From an uncultured Bacteroidia bacterium (GTDB lineage: Bacteria; Bacteroidota; Bacteroidia; Bacteroidales; UBA932): 64,000 nucleotides of DNA. Made by a program: the position numbers and the translations under genes. The notes under the pieces were generated by a model that ran no database searches, was not told where the DNA came from, and saw only the letters and a list, made by a program, of their open reading frames with translations. Below, in pieces: positions 1-8,059 of this stretch (positions are counted from its first letter, which is position 1; every line of letters starts with the position of its first letter). Location: assembly GCA_902782225.1 (NCBI GenBank), contig CACZMF010000005.1, positions 1 to 64,000 of the forward strand, read 5' to 3'.

Positions 1-173
1 TTCATTCCTCTTGAAGTAACAGCTGCTGTACCGATTCTTACACCGGAAGTAACAAAAGGCTTCTCAGGATCGAAAGGAATAGTGTTCTTATTTGCAAACT
101 CAGGACTTGATTGCGCACAAGATGCCCCAACCGCCACTATGACGGCCAGGGCCAAGGTGTTGATATATTTCAT
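1..173 (-). CDS. Partial ORF: signal peptide fused to a serine hydroxymethyltransferase C-terminal-like segment
   Basis: The ORF starts at the ATG at 173 and runs off the left edge. Residues 1-19 look like a lipoprotein or secretion signal (hydrophobic stretch ending in GASC). From about residue 27 the protein reads [17 protein letters not shown] and continues with [12 protein letters not shown]. This is the conserved motif near the C terminus of serine hydroxymethyltransferase (GlyA). The catalytic N-terminal domain cannot be here, because an in-frame TAA lies four codons upstream of the ATG. That TAA is the stop of the 41-residue ORF at 183-308, so both share a frame and probably a transcript. 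It could be a recombinant gene remnant, a secreted short protein, or an assembly chimera. The similarity is seen directly; any function is unknown. Confidence 0.5.
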   Translation of the reverse strand, partial: MKYINTLALAVIVAVGASCAQSSPEFANKNTIPFDPEKPFVTSGVRIGTAAVTSRGM

Positions 174-182
174 AATACGTGA

Positions 183-308
183 TTAGTCAAGCGGATCGTC
201 GATAGTCCCTTCATTCTCTCCCGGTCCCGGAGATGTGCAAATCATAACTTCATAGAGAACTTCAGTGATAATTTCACTCTTGGGGTCTTGATAGTTTTTC
301 TTTTTCAT
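183..308 (-). CDS. 41-residue small peptide, unknown function
   Basis: An ATG at 308 opens a 41-codon ORF ending in TAA at 183. It begins MKKKNYQDPKSEIITEV and ends in an acidic tail TIDDPLD after a SPGPG segment. Short proteins starting MKKxYxxP with a variable middle and an SPG or GG turn are common in Bacteroidales near surface lipoprotein genes and are of unknown function. A consensus -7 box on the same strand at 331-338 lies about 20 bases upstream, which supports a real transcript. There is no signal peptide. It sits just before the chimeric ORF at 1-173. A secreted or modified peptide precursor is possible but unproven. Confidence 0.5.
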   Translation of the reverse strand: MKKKNYQDPKSEIITEVLYEVMICTSPGPGENEGTIDDPLD

Positions 309-330
309 ATCTGACAATTATTATATTTCT

Positions 331-338
331 CAAAGATA
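331..338 (-). promoter_or_regulatory. Bacteroidota -7 promoter box for the small peptide gene
   Basis: The minus strand reads TATCTTTG, an exact match to TAnnTTTG. Transcription would start around 326, giving a leader of about 18 nt before the ATG at 308. No clear TTTG -33 element is visible. Confidence 0.5.
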
Positions 339-444
339 TGCAGAATCATAAGCTAAAACCCTGTTCATTTAGGGCCATTTTACATTTCCGCGGTGCATAG
401 GCAAATAAGGCTTAAAGCATGTAGATTGTGTTCAGAATAATATT

Positions 445-452
445 TATATTTG
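445..452 (+). promoter_or_regulatory. Bacteroidota -7 promoter box for the surface lipoprotein gene
   Basis: TATATTTG matches TAnnTTTG on the plus strand. It lies 34 nt before the ATG at 487. The upstream TTG at 426-428 is closer than the usual 19-21 nt spacing, so only the -7 element is well supported. The rest of 339-444 is AT-rich and shows nothing else. Confidence 0.45.
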
Positions 453-486
453 CTTAGATTATTTGATTACTCAACAGCTCTGAAGA

Positions 487-3246
487 ATGAGAAAACTGAA
501 TACTCTTTTCATTGTCTTTGCCCTACTGGCCTGCTCGCGCGAAATGGTGGATGCACCTGTTGTTACACCATTGGAAGAGATTACCATTACCGCTTCATAT
601 AGCGATCCTGACACACGCACAGAGCGCGCTTCGGACGGATCTGTTTTATGGAGTCCGGGTGACAGAATCAGCCTGTTTTACGGACACGGGGACAATGGGG
701 GATCCTGTTTCACTGCTCAAAACACGGAGCCGGTAAAGATTGTCAATTTCACAGGAAAGATAGGAGTCATAACGGGAGGAAATGACGTTGATATGGAGGA
801 CTGCTGTTTTTGGGCTGTGTATCCATATAATCCGACAGCTTCATGCGATGGAAGTTCTGTCACCTCTGAGCTACCTTCATCACAAGTGGCAACGTCAGGC
901 ACATTCTCCGACAATTTGTTCATCTCCCTTGCCAAGTCGCAATCATTTCATCTAGCATTCTACAACGTATGTTGCGGACTGAAATTTTCTCTTTCTCGAG
1001 GAGATATCACCTCAATAAAAATCAGAGGCAACAACAACGAAGATATATGCGGTAAGATAAACATGTCATTTAATAATGGCGTGCCGGTCTCAAACTTATT
1101 AGAAGGCCAAAAAGAAATAACGTTAATTCCGGAAAACCGTTATTTTGAGCCTGGCGTGGATTATTATATCGTACTATTGCCGACCACTTTTGAAAAAGGG
1201 TTTACTGTGTCTTTCACCTCACCGGGAAGAGAGGGATCGTTTGTTTATAACAAACCAGTGACTTTCAGAAGGAGCGTATTTGTTAATAAGTCATTGATCG
1301 ATAAAGATGTTTGCTTCTCCGGATCCAACCTCTCCTATGATGGGACTGCCAACTGCTACATCGTATCACAGCCTGGAAGATATTCATTTGAAGCGACTAA
1401 AGGTAATAGCTTTATTCCGATTGAGGGCATTAAAGGGGTGAAGGTGTTGTGGGAGACTTTTGGTTCAGAAGAAACTCCCGAAATCGGTGACCTTATCAAG
1501 CCAGTTGTTTCTTATGCAGATGGGATTATTAGTTTCGAGACCAACGATACCTATCACGAAGGCAACGCCCTGATTGCCGCTTACAGCGACAGCGCTTGTT
1601 CCGATGGTAAGGTTTTATGGAGTTGGCACATCTGGCTTACTGACACACTGGGAGAGGTTAAGCATGTTAAGAGTTCATATGTATTAATGGACCGCAATCT
1701 TGGTGCATTGAGTTCTTCCCCCGACGATGGTTATAAAACTTATGGTCTGCTTTACCAGTGGGGGCGGAAAGACCCGTTTATGGGGAGCGCCACAACGCCA
1801 GCATCCGAAACCCTTGCCAGTGCAACTATAACCTGGCCCAAACCAGTTTGCCCCGATTATGCTGATTCAGGTTATCTTATGGTTGCCGGTAGTGGCAGCA
1901 TTGATTATTCTGTTAAAAATCCCACAACGCCTATATTAAGTCATTATTCAAACGATTGGGACAGTGAACATAGTTATAATAATTGGTCTGCAGATGACAG
2001 ATCTTCGTTTTACAAGTGGGATTCATCTGCGAAAACAATCTACGATCCGTGTCCACCCGGATGGCATGTGCCTGGTATAGGAGCCTGGACTTATTCCTCT
2101 TTCCCTAACTATGCCAAGATTAGTGATGGGCTGAGAGAATTCGGTGTGGTTTTCGGACAATCACTCTGCAATCCTGATGCATGGTATCCTTTTACGGGTG
2201 GCTTTTTAGATACCGACGTAACCTTGGGATATGTTAGAGATGCATTCCTTTGGGCTGCGGGCATGGGATCCGATAGTAATTTTTCACAGTATGGTACTTC
2301 GTATTATATTTATCATAGCTTTTACGATAGTAGTGTTAGCGGTCAAGATGGATTGTTTGAAAAATTTAGTAGATTATCAGTACGGTGCTGCAAAGACGGA
2401 CAGTCTCAGGTTGAATACTTCAGTTTGGACCGAAAAGTTGGCAGTGTAGGGGTTGGAGATAATCTTGCTCTTATTCCCTCTCTTAAGCCTGATGGGCAAG
2501 CCTACAAGACGATACATTGGGAGTCTGGAGATCCTTCTGTGGCCACTGTAGATTCTAATGGCATCGTGACAGGCATATCGCCGGGACCGGTTGTAATTAC
2601 CGCCACTGTCGATAATCTGTCTGCAAGCTGTGAGTTGCTTGTGGGTAATTATCCTGAAGGCAATATCTCTTTTACTGACAGTAAATGCAAACAGGCCTGC
2701 AAAAGATGGGATAAAGACAAAGATGGTGAAATCTCTTATATTGAAGCTGGTTTTGTGACATCAATGGAGAGTATCTTTGAAGGGGTTGGTCTTATCGCAT
2801 CTTTTGACGAATTGCAATTCTTTGTCAATTGCAAGAGTCTGCAATCTAACATCTACAAACTTAGCGGAGACTGGTACGTAGATGGATTGTTTGCAGGTCA
2901 GAGTTCACTTTCATCAATCGTTCTGCCGGATAGTTTAACATCAATCGGCGAAGAGTGCTTTAGCAATTGTTCTGCCCTTACATCTATTTCTTTGCCTCAG
3001 AGCATTAACCGCATAGGCCACGCGTGCTTTATGGGATGCACATCTTTGAATCGTATAGAAGTTAAAGCAACTACACCTCCTGTATTATCATTTTTCGATT
3101 CCTGGGATCAGGAGTATACAACCGACCCATATACCTTCGACGGCTCAAACTGTAAGATTTATGTGCCTTCCGAAAGCGTGGATGCCTATAAATCTGCTAA
3201 AGGATGGAAATTATACGCCAACAGAATCGTTGGCACCAGTTTTTGA
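487..3246 (+). CDS. Multidomain surface lipoprotein (fimbrillin-like, Fib_succ_major, Big_2, LRR_5)
   Basis: This 919-residue protein has a lipoprotein signal (LLACS, Cys at 16). Residues ~30-270 resemble the fimbrillin-like N-terminal domain found in Mfa/Fim-type proteins (TRTERASDGSVLWSPGD). Residues ~395-640 carry a Fibrobacter succinogenes major paralogous domain (MDRNLGA, YGLLYQWGRKDPF, DPCPPGWHVP). Residues ~643-720 form a bacterial Ig-like Big_2 domain (VATVDSNGIVTG). Residues ~739-757 look like an EF-hand or dockerin-type calcium loop (WDKDKDGEISYIEA). Residues ~813-895 hold BspA-type leucine-rich repeats (LPDSLTSIGEECFSNC). The likely location is the outer membrane surface, with a role in adhesion or polymer binding, which is inferred from the domains. 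The gene is AT-richer than the segment downstream, consistent with transfer. Confidence 0.8.
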   Translation: MRKLNTLFIVFALLACSREMVDAPVVTPLEEITITASYSDPDTRTERASDGSVLWSPGDRISLFYGHGDNGGSCFTAQNTEPVKIVNFTGKIGVITGGNDVDMEDCCFWAVYPYNPTASCDGSSVTSELPSSQVATSGTFSDNLFISLAKSQSFHLAFYNVCCGLKFSLSRGDITSIKIRGNNNEDICGKINMSFNNGVPVSNLLEGQKEITLIPENRYFEPGVDYYIVLLPTTFEKGFTVSFTSPGREGSFVYNKPVTFRRSVFVNKSLIDKDVCFSGSNLSYDGTANCYIVSQPGRYSFEATKGNSFIPIEGIKGVKVLWETFGSEETPEIGDLIKPVVSYADGIISFETNDTYHEGNALIAAYSDSACSDGKVLWSWHIWLTDTLGEVKHVKSSYVLMDRNLGALSSSPDDGYKTYGLLYQWGRKDPFMGSATTPASETLASATITWPKPVCPDYADSGYLMVAGSGSIDYSVKNPTTPILSHYSNDWDSEHSYNNWSADDRSSFYKWDSSAKTIYDPCPPGWHVPGIGAWTYSSFPNYAKISDGLREFGVVFGQSLCNPDAWYPFTGGFLDTDVTLGYVRDAFLWAAGMGSDSNFSQYGTSYYIYHSFYDSSVSGQDGLFEKFSRLSVRCCKDGQSQVEYFSLDRKVGSVGVGDNLALIPSLKPDGQAYKTIHWESGDPSVATVDSNGIVTGISPGPVVITATVDNLSASCELLVGNYPEGNISFTDSKCKQACKRWDKDKDGEISYIEAGFVTSMESIFEGVGLIASFDELQFFVNCKSLQSNIYKLSGDWYVDGLFAGQSSLSSIVLPDSLTSIGEECFSNCSALTSISLPQSINRIGHACFMGCTSLNRIEVKATTPPVLSFFDSWDQEYTTDPYTFDGSNCKIYVPSESVDAYKSAKGWKLYANRIVGTSF

Positions 3247-3260
3247 CCTGCATTTGAGGA

Positions 3261-4124
3261 ATGAAACGTTTTATCCAATTCGTCATTCTTTTGATATCCT
3301 TGATGCCAGTTGCGACTTCCGCCCAGCCGCAGGCATTTGAGGCGAATCACATCTGCACGATAGACCGGCGGTATCCGAACGACGGGGACTGTTTTGGAGA
3401 CCTGTATTTCCAGTTCCATTCGCAGAACCAGCACCCAGAGGGTGATTTCCACGGCGCCAGCGTAGCCGACCTCGGAAGTAGCAAGACAATATCATTCAAA
3501 TACTTAGGCTTCAACCAAAACTTCCACAATTCCAGCATCACCTTCGTCCGGCGCAAGGCATGCCTGCTCGACCGATTCCCCCTGCTATACGCCTCTGAGA
3601 ACTACGCGCCCAACAGCTACTACAAAATCCACGTCTACCGCATACGGAGAAAAGGCGGTGACTACCAATTCGACATCACCCAGACCATCCAGATGCCATC
3701 TCCGGACAGCCTGGGCATACTCTATCCTCACGCCATTCCCGACGAGGACGGCCGGCACCTGTGGGTTGAAGGCTACTCCGCCGACAAAGAGCGCACGGTA
3801 TTCCTGCTCTTCGACCTGCCGCCATACAAAAACGGCAGCACCGTCAGCATGGGCGAGCCCATCCGGCGTTTCGAAATACCACGAAAAACGGTCACCGACC
3901 AGGCCTACTGCATGAGGAACGGCAAGTTCTACCAGGTCGTCGGCGTGAAGCGTGAGGCCTGGCTGCGCGTCATCGACATCGCCTCCGGCACACTTGAGCG
4001 CGAGATCTTGTTCAACGACCACGGTCTCCTCTACGAGCCCGAAGCCGTTTTCTTCTGGCACAACCGCCTATGCGTCAGCTTCTCCGCCGACGGCAAAGCC
4101 GAGATTTATTCCATCAGCCTGTAA
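3261..4124 (+). CDS. Secreted propeller-like protein, unknown function
   Basis: This 287-residue protein has a Sec signal peptide (cleavage near VATSA-QPQ, residue 21). The body has repeated hydrophobic beta-rich stretches with motifs such as RFPLLYASE, GRHLWVEGY and YEPEAVFFWHNRL, suggesting a beta-propeller or related all-beta fold. It begins 14 nt after the large surface lipoprotein gene and is probably cotranscribed. Its base composition is clearly GC-richer than that gene. The protein at 61078-62061 shares the pattern N-HN-F, FPLLYxS and EPExxxFW, so the two look like distant paralogs. The sequence shows no catalytic motif that I recognise. Confidence 0.6.
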   Translation: MKRFIQFVILLISLMPVATSAQPQAFEANHICTIDRRYPNDGDCFGDLYFQFHSQNQHPEGDFHGASVADLGSSKTISFKYLGFNQNFHNSSITFVRRKACLLDRFPLLYASENYAPNSYYKIHVYRIRRKGGDYQFDITQTIQMPSPDSLGILYPHAIPDEDGRHLWVEGYSADKERTVFLLFDLPPYKNGSTVSMGEPIRRFEIPRKTVTDQAYCMRNGKFYQVVGVKREAWLRVIDIASGTLEREILFNDHGLLYEPEAVFFWHNRLCVSFSADGKAEIYSISL

Positions 4125-4177
4125 GGCCGTGAACACCATGCCACTTCCCCGAAAACGATTCGATCTGACACGGCTTG

Positions 4178-4210
4178 TTTTGGAATAATTGAAAATAGTT
4201 TATACCTTTG
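4178..4210 (+). promoter_or_regulatory. Promoter of a putative small RNA
   Basis: TTTTG at 4178-4182 and TACCTTTG at 4203-4210 are separated by 20 nt, the normal Bacteroidota -33/-7 spacing. Transcription would start near 4216. No ORF begins before the strong terminator at 4271-4317. Confidence 0.5.
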
Positions 4211-4215
4211 TATCG

Positions 4216-4317
4216 GTTTATGCCCAATTTTTGGAGAGATAAGCGACTCCGATTTGACGTCAATAGCTTTACAGAGTACTTTGTTTCTTTAGAAACGGTA
4301 CTCTGTAATTTTTTTTT
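4216..4317 (+). ncRNA. Putative ~100-nt noncoding RNA
   Basis: The segment is bounded by a good promoter (-7 box at 4203-4210) and an intrinsic terminator (4271-4317), and it contains no usable ORF. Small stems are visible: CCAA/TTGG around a T loop near 4225-4235, GGAG/CTCC near 4233-4250, and the long terminal hairpin. A second promoter (4337-4368) then serves the toxin-antitoxin-like pair downstream. The RNA could be a free-standing regulator, an RNA antitoxin, or an attenuator. I do not recognise its family, and expression is inferred only from the flanking signals. Confidence 0.45.
4271..4317 (+). terminator. Intrinsic terminator
   Basis: ACAGAGTAC at 4271-4279 pairs with GTACTCTGT at 4298-4306. 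An inner GTTTC/GAAAC stem (4283-4287, 4292-4296) extends the hairpin, and a run of nine T follows at 4309-4317. It would end transcripts starting near 4216 before they reach the gene at 4384. Confidence 0.75.
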
Positions 4318-4336
4318 GTTGAGTATCTATTTAAAA

Positions 4337-4368
4337 TTTGTACAAATTAAAAATTGATTATATCTTTG
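4337..4368 (+). promoter_or_regulatory. Promoter of the toxin-antitoxin-like pair
   Basis: TTTG at 4337-4340 and TATCTTTG at 4361-4368 are spaced by 20 nt. The predicted start is about 10 nt before the ATG at 4384. Confidence 0.6.
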
Positions 4369-4383
4369 CGGAAAAAGTGAAGA

Positions 4384-4932
4384 ATGATATTTGATGATGT
4401 ACTGGGAAATGGGAAACTATGGGCAGTAAGATATGACGGAGATACTGTGGATATCTTATCTGGCACACTTTCCAAGTGGATTGACACGGACTACCTCAGA
4501 GCTTTTTTCACAAATAACTTGAGCGACCTTGAGACGTTCTTTAAAATCACGAATGTGGATAAAGCGATATTCGATACCGTATCTGATGCGACCTCACTGG
4601 CCTGCGTTATTTTGGATGCAAATCCAGATGCCAGTCTTAATAATCTATTTAGGCCGTTAGAGAACTATCGAATGTCAGAAATGGTGCTATCAAGAGAAAA
4701 AGCGAAAGGAGATTGGAATTCAGGCCATGCATCGTGGCTAAGGCTCTATGCAATCAAATTGGATGATGGCGTGTTCTTAATAACTGGAGGAGCAATTAAA
4801 CTGACTTATGCAATGAAAGACAGACAGCACACCTTAAACGAACTCCTAAGGATGGAGCAAGTTAGGAACTATCTAATTGATAATGGTGTAGTTGATGTTG
4901 AGGGTATAAAGGATTTAACAACTATATTATGA
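4384..4932 (+). CDS. Conserved protein upstream of an HTH regulator, toxin-like candidate
   Basis: This 182-residue soluble protein has no signal peptide or membrane segment. I recognise it as the type of conserved Bacteroidales protein encoded directly upstream of a helix-turn-helix gene, with typical stretches NLFRPLENYRMSEMVLS, GHASWLRLYAIKL and FLITGGAIKLTYAM. Its stop overlaps the ATG of the HTH gene by 4 nt (4929-4932), so the two are translationally coupled. The arrangement (first gene possible toxin, second gene DNA-binding antitoxin/autoregulator) resembles HigBA-type modules, but I see no RelE/HigB catalytic signature. The AT-rich composition suggests transfer. The function is inferred only. 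Confidence 0.55.
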   Translation: MIFDDVLGNGKLWAVRYDGDTVDILSGTLSKWIDTDYLRAFFTNNLSDLETFFKITNVDKAIFDTVSDATSLACVILDANPDASLNNLFRPLENYRMSEMVLSREKAKGDWNSGHASWLRLYAIKLDDGVFLITGGAIKLTYAMKDRQHTLNELLRMEQVRNYLIDNGVVDVEGIKDLTTIL

Positions 4933-5369
4933 ACGCAAAAGAGTTTTTAACCGCCCACGGCACCCGAAGCGGAGAATTTATAAACAAGGCACTTTACCTT
5001 AAAGAGAACTGGTTATGGATGAAGTATTCCTATGCCGTGGCCATTAGGGTCAGGAGCCGGATGGAAGAGATTGGGTGGACACAGAAGCAACTGGCAGAGG
5101 CGCTGAATTGCACCCAGCAACACGTCTCGACGATACTGAAAGGCAATGCAAATATGACGTTGGAGACCATGGCGAAACTGGAGCGAGCTCTGCAATTTGA
5201 TCTTATTGGGACGGCCCTTACCATTTTTCCTGATTCATCGGTCAGCATAGGATTCTTAAACTCCCCAGAGCCCAATGAAAACACAGATGCTGTTCACACT
5301 TCCACACTTGTAGATGGCTACAAGCCTCGCAAAAAGAAAGGGCCCAAAAGGAATAGTACCAAGCAATAA
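4929..5369 (+). CDS. XRE-family helix-turn-helix regulator
   Basis: This 146-residue protein has an N-terminal region ~1-35 (KALYLKENWLWMKYSYAVA) followed by an HTH_3/XRE domain at ~residues 36-95. The motif is MEEIGWTQKQLAEALNCTQQ then HVSTILKGNANMTLETMAKLE, with the recognition helix around CTQQHVSTILKG. The C-terminal 50 residues are low-complexity and end in a basic tail (KPRKKKGPKRNSTKQ). It overlaps the upstream gene by 4 nt and likely acts as an antitoxin-like autorepressor. It converges on the next gene with only 4 nt between the stop codons. Confidence 0.75.
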   Translation: MNAKEFLTAHGTRSGEFINKALYLKENWLWMKYSYAVAIRVRSRMEEIGWTQKQLAEALNCTQQHVSTILKGNANMTLETMAKLERALQFDLIGTALTIFPDSSVSIGFLNSPEPNENTDAVHTSTLVDGYKPRKKKGPKRNSTKQ

Positions 5370-5373
5370 CTCC

Positions 5374-8025
5374 TTAATCCCACCCGGCCATATGGATGGC
5401 CTCCTGGTCGGCCCAGTGGCCACCGGCGAAGCAGGTCGTGTGGTTGGTAGCCGCAGGGTATGGGCCATAAGGACGGTCATAGAGGTGAATCTTCTGGCCA
5501 TCAATAATGGTGTAGGGAGACTCGCTGGTCACTGAATTCACAAACAGGAAGGTCTTGTCGAAATTGGTGGCAGTATAGGCTCCATCGAACAGAGTAACAG
5601 GCACATACCGCAGGCTCTTGCAACTATGGAATGCCGAAGCAAAAGAGGACACATCCCGGAATGCCTCATACTTGTCTTCAGCCACGCTGACAAGGGTGCT
5701 GCACCTGTAGAACGCGCTCTGCATTGATTCCAGCCCAAGATCGGCGCCCCATTGCAGCACCGACTCTACGGTCTCGTATTCATATATCTGGCCTGAATTC
5801 ATCCTTTGCACTTTACCCGACGCACTGATGAGGAAGCGCGCCTGGCCGTCACTGACTTGATACTTGTGCTTGAAGGGCTTTTCGGAATTGTTGATGCCCC
5901 TGTCGAAAATGGACACGCACCCATCGCCCCAGTCGACCCTTAAGGACAACTGCCCGGTGAACGGCAGCCATACCAGATAATCGTTCTCCGGCAAAGCCAC
6001 TACCTGCATCTTGATCATTTTCTCCTCCTGGAGGTTATAATTCTGCTGTTTCACCACCAGGGCGACCTTTTCTTCTCCTCCTGCAGAGAAGAGCACATTC
6101 GCCCTTCTCTCTTCGGCTCCGGAATTTGCGTAAACAGTCACGAACAGCGTCCAAAGCTTTTCTGTCTTTCTTTCGGCCCTGCAGGTGAGCCAGTAACAAT
6201 CGTCCTCCGGCCTCACGGTCAGTTTTTCTTCCGTGCTCGCAATCTCCAACTCATACTCCTTATGCTCAGGCACGGCCTCCAGCACATCCGCCGTAACGCC
6301 TCCGGAGCTGGCGCCATCCTGGGTAATCTGAACATAATACCGGCTCTTCACCTCCAAATTACCATAATCCCGGATGCCGGCCCATCCTGGTTCATCAAAA
6401 GTGAAGTACAGATTCCCGGTGCGGGCCTCGTCGCCATTGGACTCCACCTGCAGGTATATCTCCGAGTCCGGACCCGAATAACCCTTAGTCACCGACACCC
6501 ATGGTACCTCAGATGTATCAATCTCGAAAGGAGTGTTGCTTACGCACTTCATAAATACCTGCCCCCCGGCCTGTGCAACTTTCATAACTGCCCTGCTGTC
6601 AGGCAAATATAAACTCCAACCAGGGAAAGACTCATACCCCAGCATCATGTAACGATTCTCTATCTGGAAAGTCTTCATCACCGTGGCCCCGCTCGGGGTG
6701 CTCAGCATAATGATGAGGGTGCCCTCCCTGTTTTTCTCGTTGATGACATACACAATCTTTTCATCAGGCACCAATTCGGCAGAAATCCCGCCCTGGTAGA
6801 AAACCGCCAGACTCACGTCATCATGGTAGGTCCCCACAATTTCATACGGAATCCTCAGGGCCTCGTATTGTCCCAAGACCATATACTTCGGAAGGTCCAG
6901 CACGATGTCCAGAGGCACATATTTCGGTATCCTTAGCGAACTTCCGTCCGCAAGAACCAGCCGCACGAATTCATCGCTGGACACATCCACTTCCCTGAAG
7001 AAACTGTCTCCATCCTCTCCCGACGCCCGGCCCAAACGTTCCCAGGTCTCGCCGTCATCATAGGAAACATACCAGTCGCCGCCCTCGATCTTCAATTTCG
7101 GAGCCGTGGCGTCCTTCCCGTCGGAACCCTGTGCCCGGACCATCTTCCCTTCTGCATCCAGCAGCCACTCTCCGTCTATCGTCCAGTAATAAAGGCCATC
7201 AGAATGCTGACGCACACCCAGGTGCGGCGAATCCCCCGCCGATGAATAAATCACCACCAGTCCGCTCCTCGAAAAGTTCAGCAGCCAGCCAACCGGCTCA
7301 CCGTCCTCAACGAACGGCGTCATCGACACCAGATAGTCGTTTTCCTGCAGGGCAGAGACAATCGTACAAAGCGACGACAGGTTGATATTCAGTTGCTTAA
7401 CCAGCTGCCGCAGAGCATCGAAGGCCTCCCACGTAGGTAGCCGCAGCTGCGTGCCGTCGGTTAGCGTGATAACAACGTAGTCCGGATTTGAAGTATCCAC
7501 GCTGGAGAACGACAAGCCTGAGGAAGAGCCCTTCGTGGATACCCTCTCCCAGTTGGCGCCGCCGTCGTAGGAAATGTACCAGCTGTCCCCTTCGAACTTC
7601 ATCTGCACCGATTCCTGGCTCACCGCGGAGGCGAGCACCTTGCCGCCATCCGTGTCCAGCAGCCACTCCCCGTTCACCGTCCAGTACCAGTTGCCGTCTT
7701 CTGCCTGGCGCACACCGATCTGCGGTGCCTCTACTTCCGATTGACCTCCCGTCTGCAGATACACGCTCCTGCCGTCGTTGAAGGCCAGCGTGTAGCCACA
7801 GATCCGCCCGTCACGCTCATCCGGCAGCACCGCCGTAACATACCCTCCCTGCTTGATTTGCATCACCAATGTCTTCAGGGCATCAATCTCCTTGTTGATA
7901 TTATCCACCTTCTGCTCGAGGGCTGCAACCTGCCGTCGCAGGTCCTCAAACTCCGCCTTGCCGGCGCAGCAAAGAGCTGAAAGTAGTACGAATGCAGCAC
8001 AGAATGCCCTGAAACAAGTTTTCAT
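5374..8025 (-). CDS. Large modular lipoprotein with coiled coil, duplicated DUF4988-like units and BACON-like domain
   Basis: This 883-residue protein begins with a lipoprotein signal (LSALCC, Cys near 19-20) and a predicted coiled coil at residues ~25-60 (LRRQVAALEQKVDNINKEI). Two related blocks follow, each with the pattern GVRQxxDGxxYWTxxGEWLLD (about residues 105-130 and 270-300) and WYxSYDxGxxWERLG. This is an internal duplication typical of DUF4988-containing surface lipoproteins. A BACON-like Ig region lies near 480-570 (FEIDTSEVPWVSVTKGYSG). The C-terminal ~150 residues contain BspA-like repeats (MQSAFYRCSTLV, FASAFHSCKSLRYVP). It is probably outer-membrane anchored and glycan- or mucin-binding; this is inferred from the domains. 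It has its own -7 box at 8044-8051. Confidence 0.7.
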   Translation of the reverse strand: MKTCFRAFCAAFVLLSALCCAGKAEFEDLRRQVAALEQKVDNINKEIDALKTLVMQIKQGGYVTAVLPDERDGRICGYTLAFNDGRSVYLQTGGQSEVEAPQIGVRQAEDGNWYWTVNGEWLLDTDGGKVLASAVSQESVQMKFEGDSWYISYDGGANWERVSTKGSSSGLSFSSVDTSNPDYVVITLTDGTQLRLPTWEAFDALRQLVKQLNINLSSLCTIVSALQENDYLVSMTPFVEDGEPVGWLLNFSRSGLVVIYSSAGDSPHLGVRQHSDGLYYWTIDGEWLLDAEGKMVRAQGSDGKDATAPKLKIEGGDWYVSYDDGETWERLGRASGEDGDSFFREVDVSSDEFVRLVLADGSSLRIPKYVPLDIVLDLPKYMVLGQYEALRIPYEIVGTYHDDVSLAVFYQGGISAELVPDEKIVYVINEKNREGTLIIMLSTPSGATVMKTFQIENRYMMLGYESFPGWSLYLPDSRAVMKVAQAGGQVFMKCVSNTPFEIDTSEVPWVSVTKGYSGPDSEIYLQVESNGDEARTGNLYFTFDEPGWAGIRDYGNLEVKSRYYVQITQDGASSGGVTADVLEAVPEHKEYELEIASTEEKLTVRPEDDCYWLTCRAERKTEKLWTLFVTVYANSGAEERRANVLFSAGGEEKVALVVKQQNYNLQEEKMIKMQVVALPENDYLVWLPFTGQLSLRVDWGDGCVSIFDRGINNSEKPFKHKYQVSDGQARFLISASGKVQRMNSGQIYEYETVESVLQWGADLGLESMQSAFYRCSTLVSVAEDKYEAFRDVSSFASAFHSCKSLRYVPVTLFDGAYTATNFDKTFLFVNSVTSESPYTIIDGQKIHLYDRPYGPYPAATNHTTCFAGGHWADQEAIHMAGWD

Positions 8026-8043
8026 AAGAATGTGATTAGGTCA

Positions 8044-8051
8044 CAAATATA
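8044..8051 (-). promoter_or_regulatory. -7 promoter box for the modular lipoprotein
   Basis: The minus strand reads TATATTTG (CAAATATA on plus), 19 nt before the ATG at 8025. It lies in the short gap after the AbiEii stop at 8060. Confidence 0.5.
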
Positions 8052-8059
8052 GCAATAAA

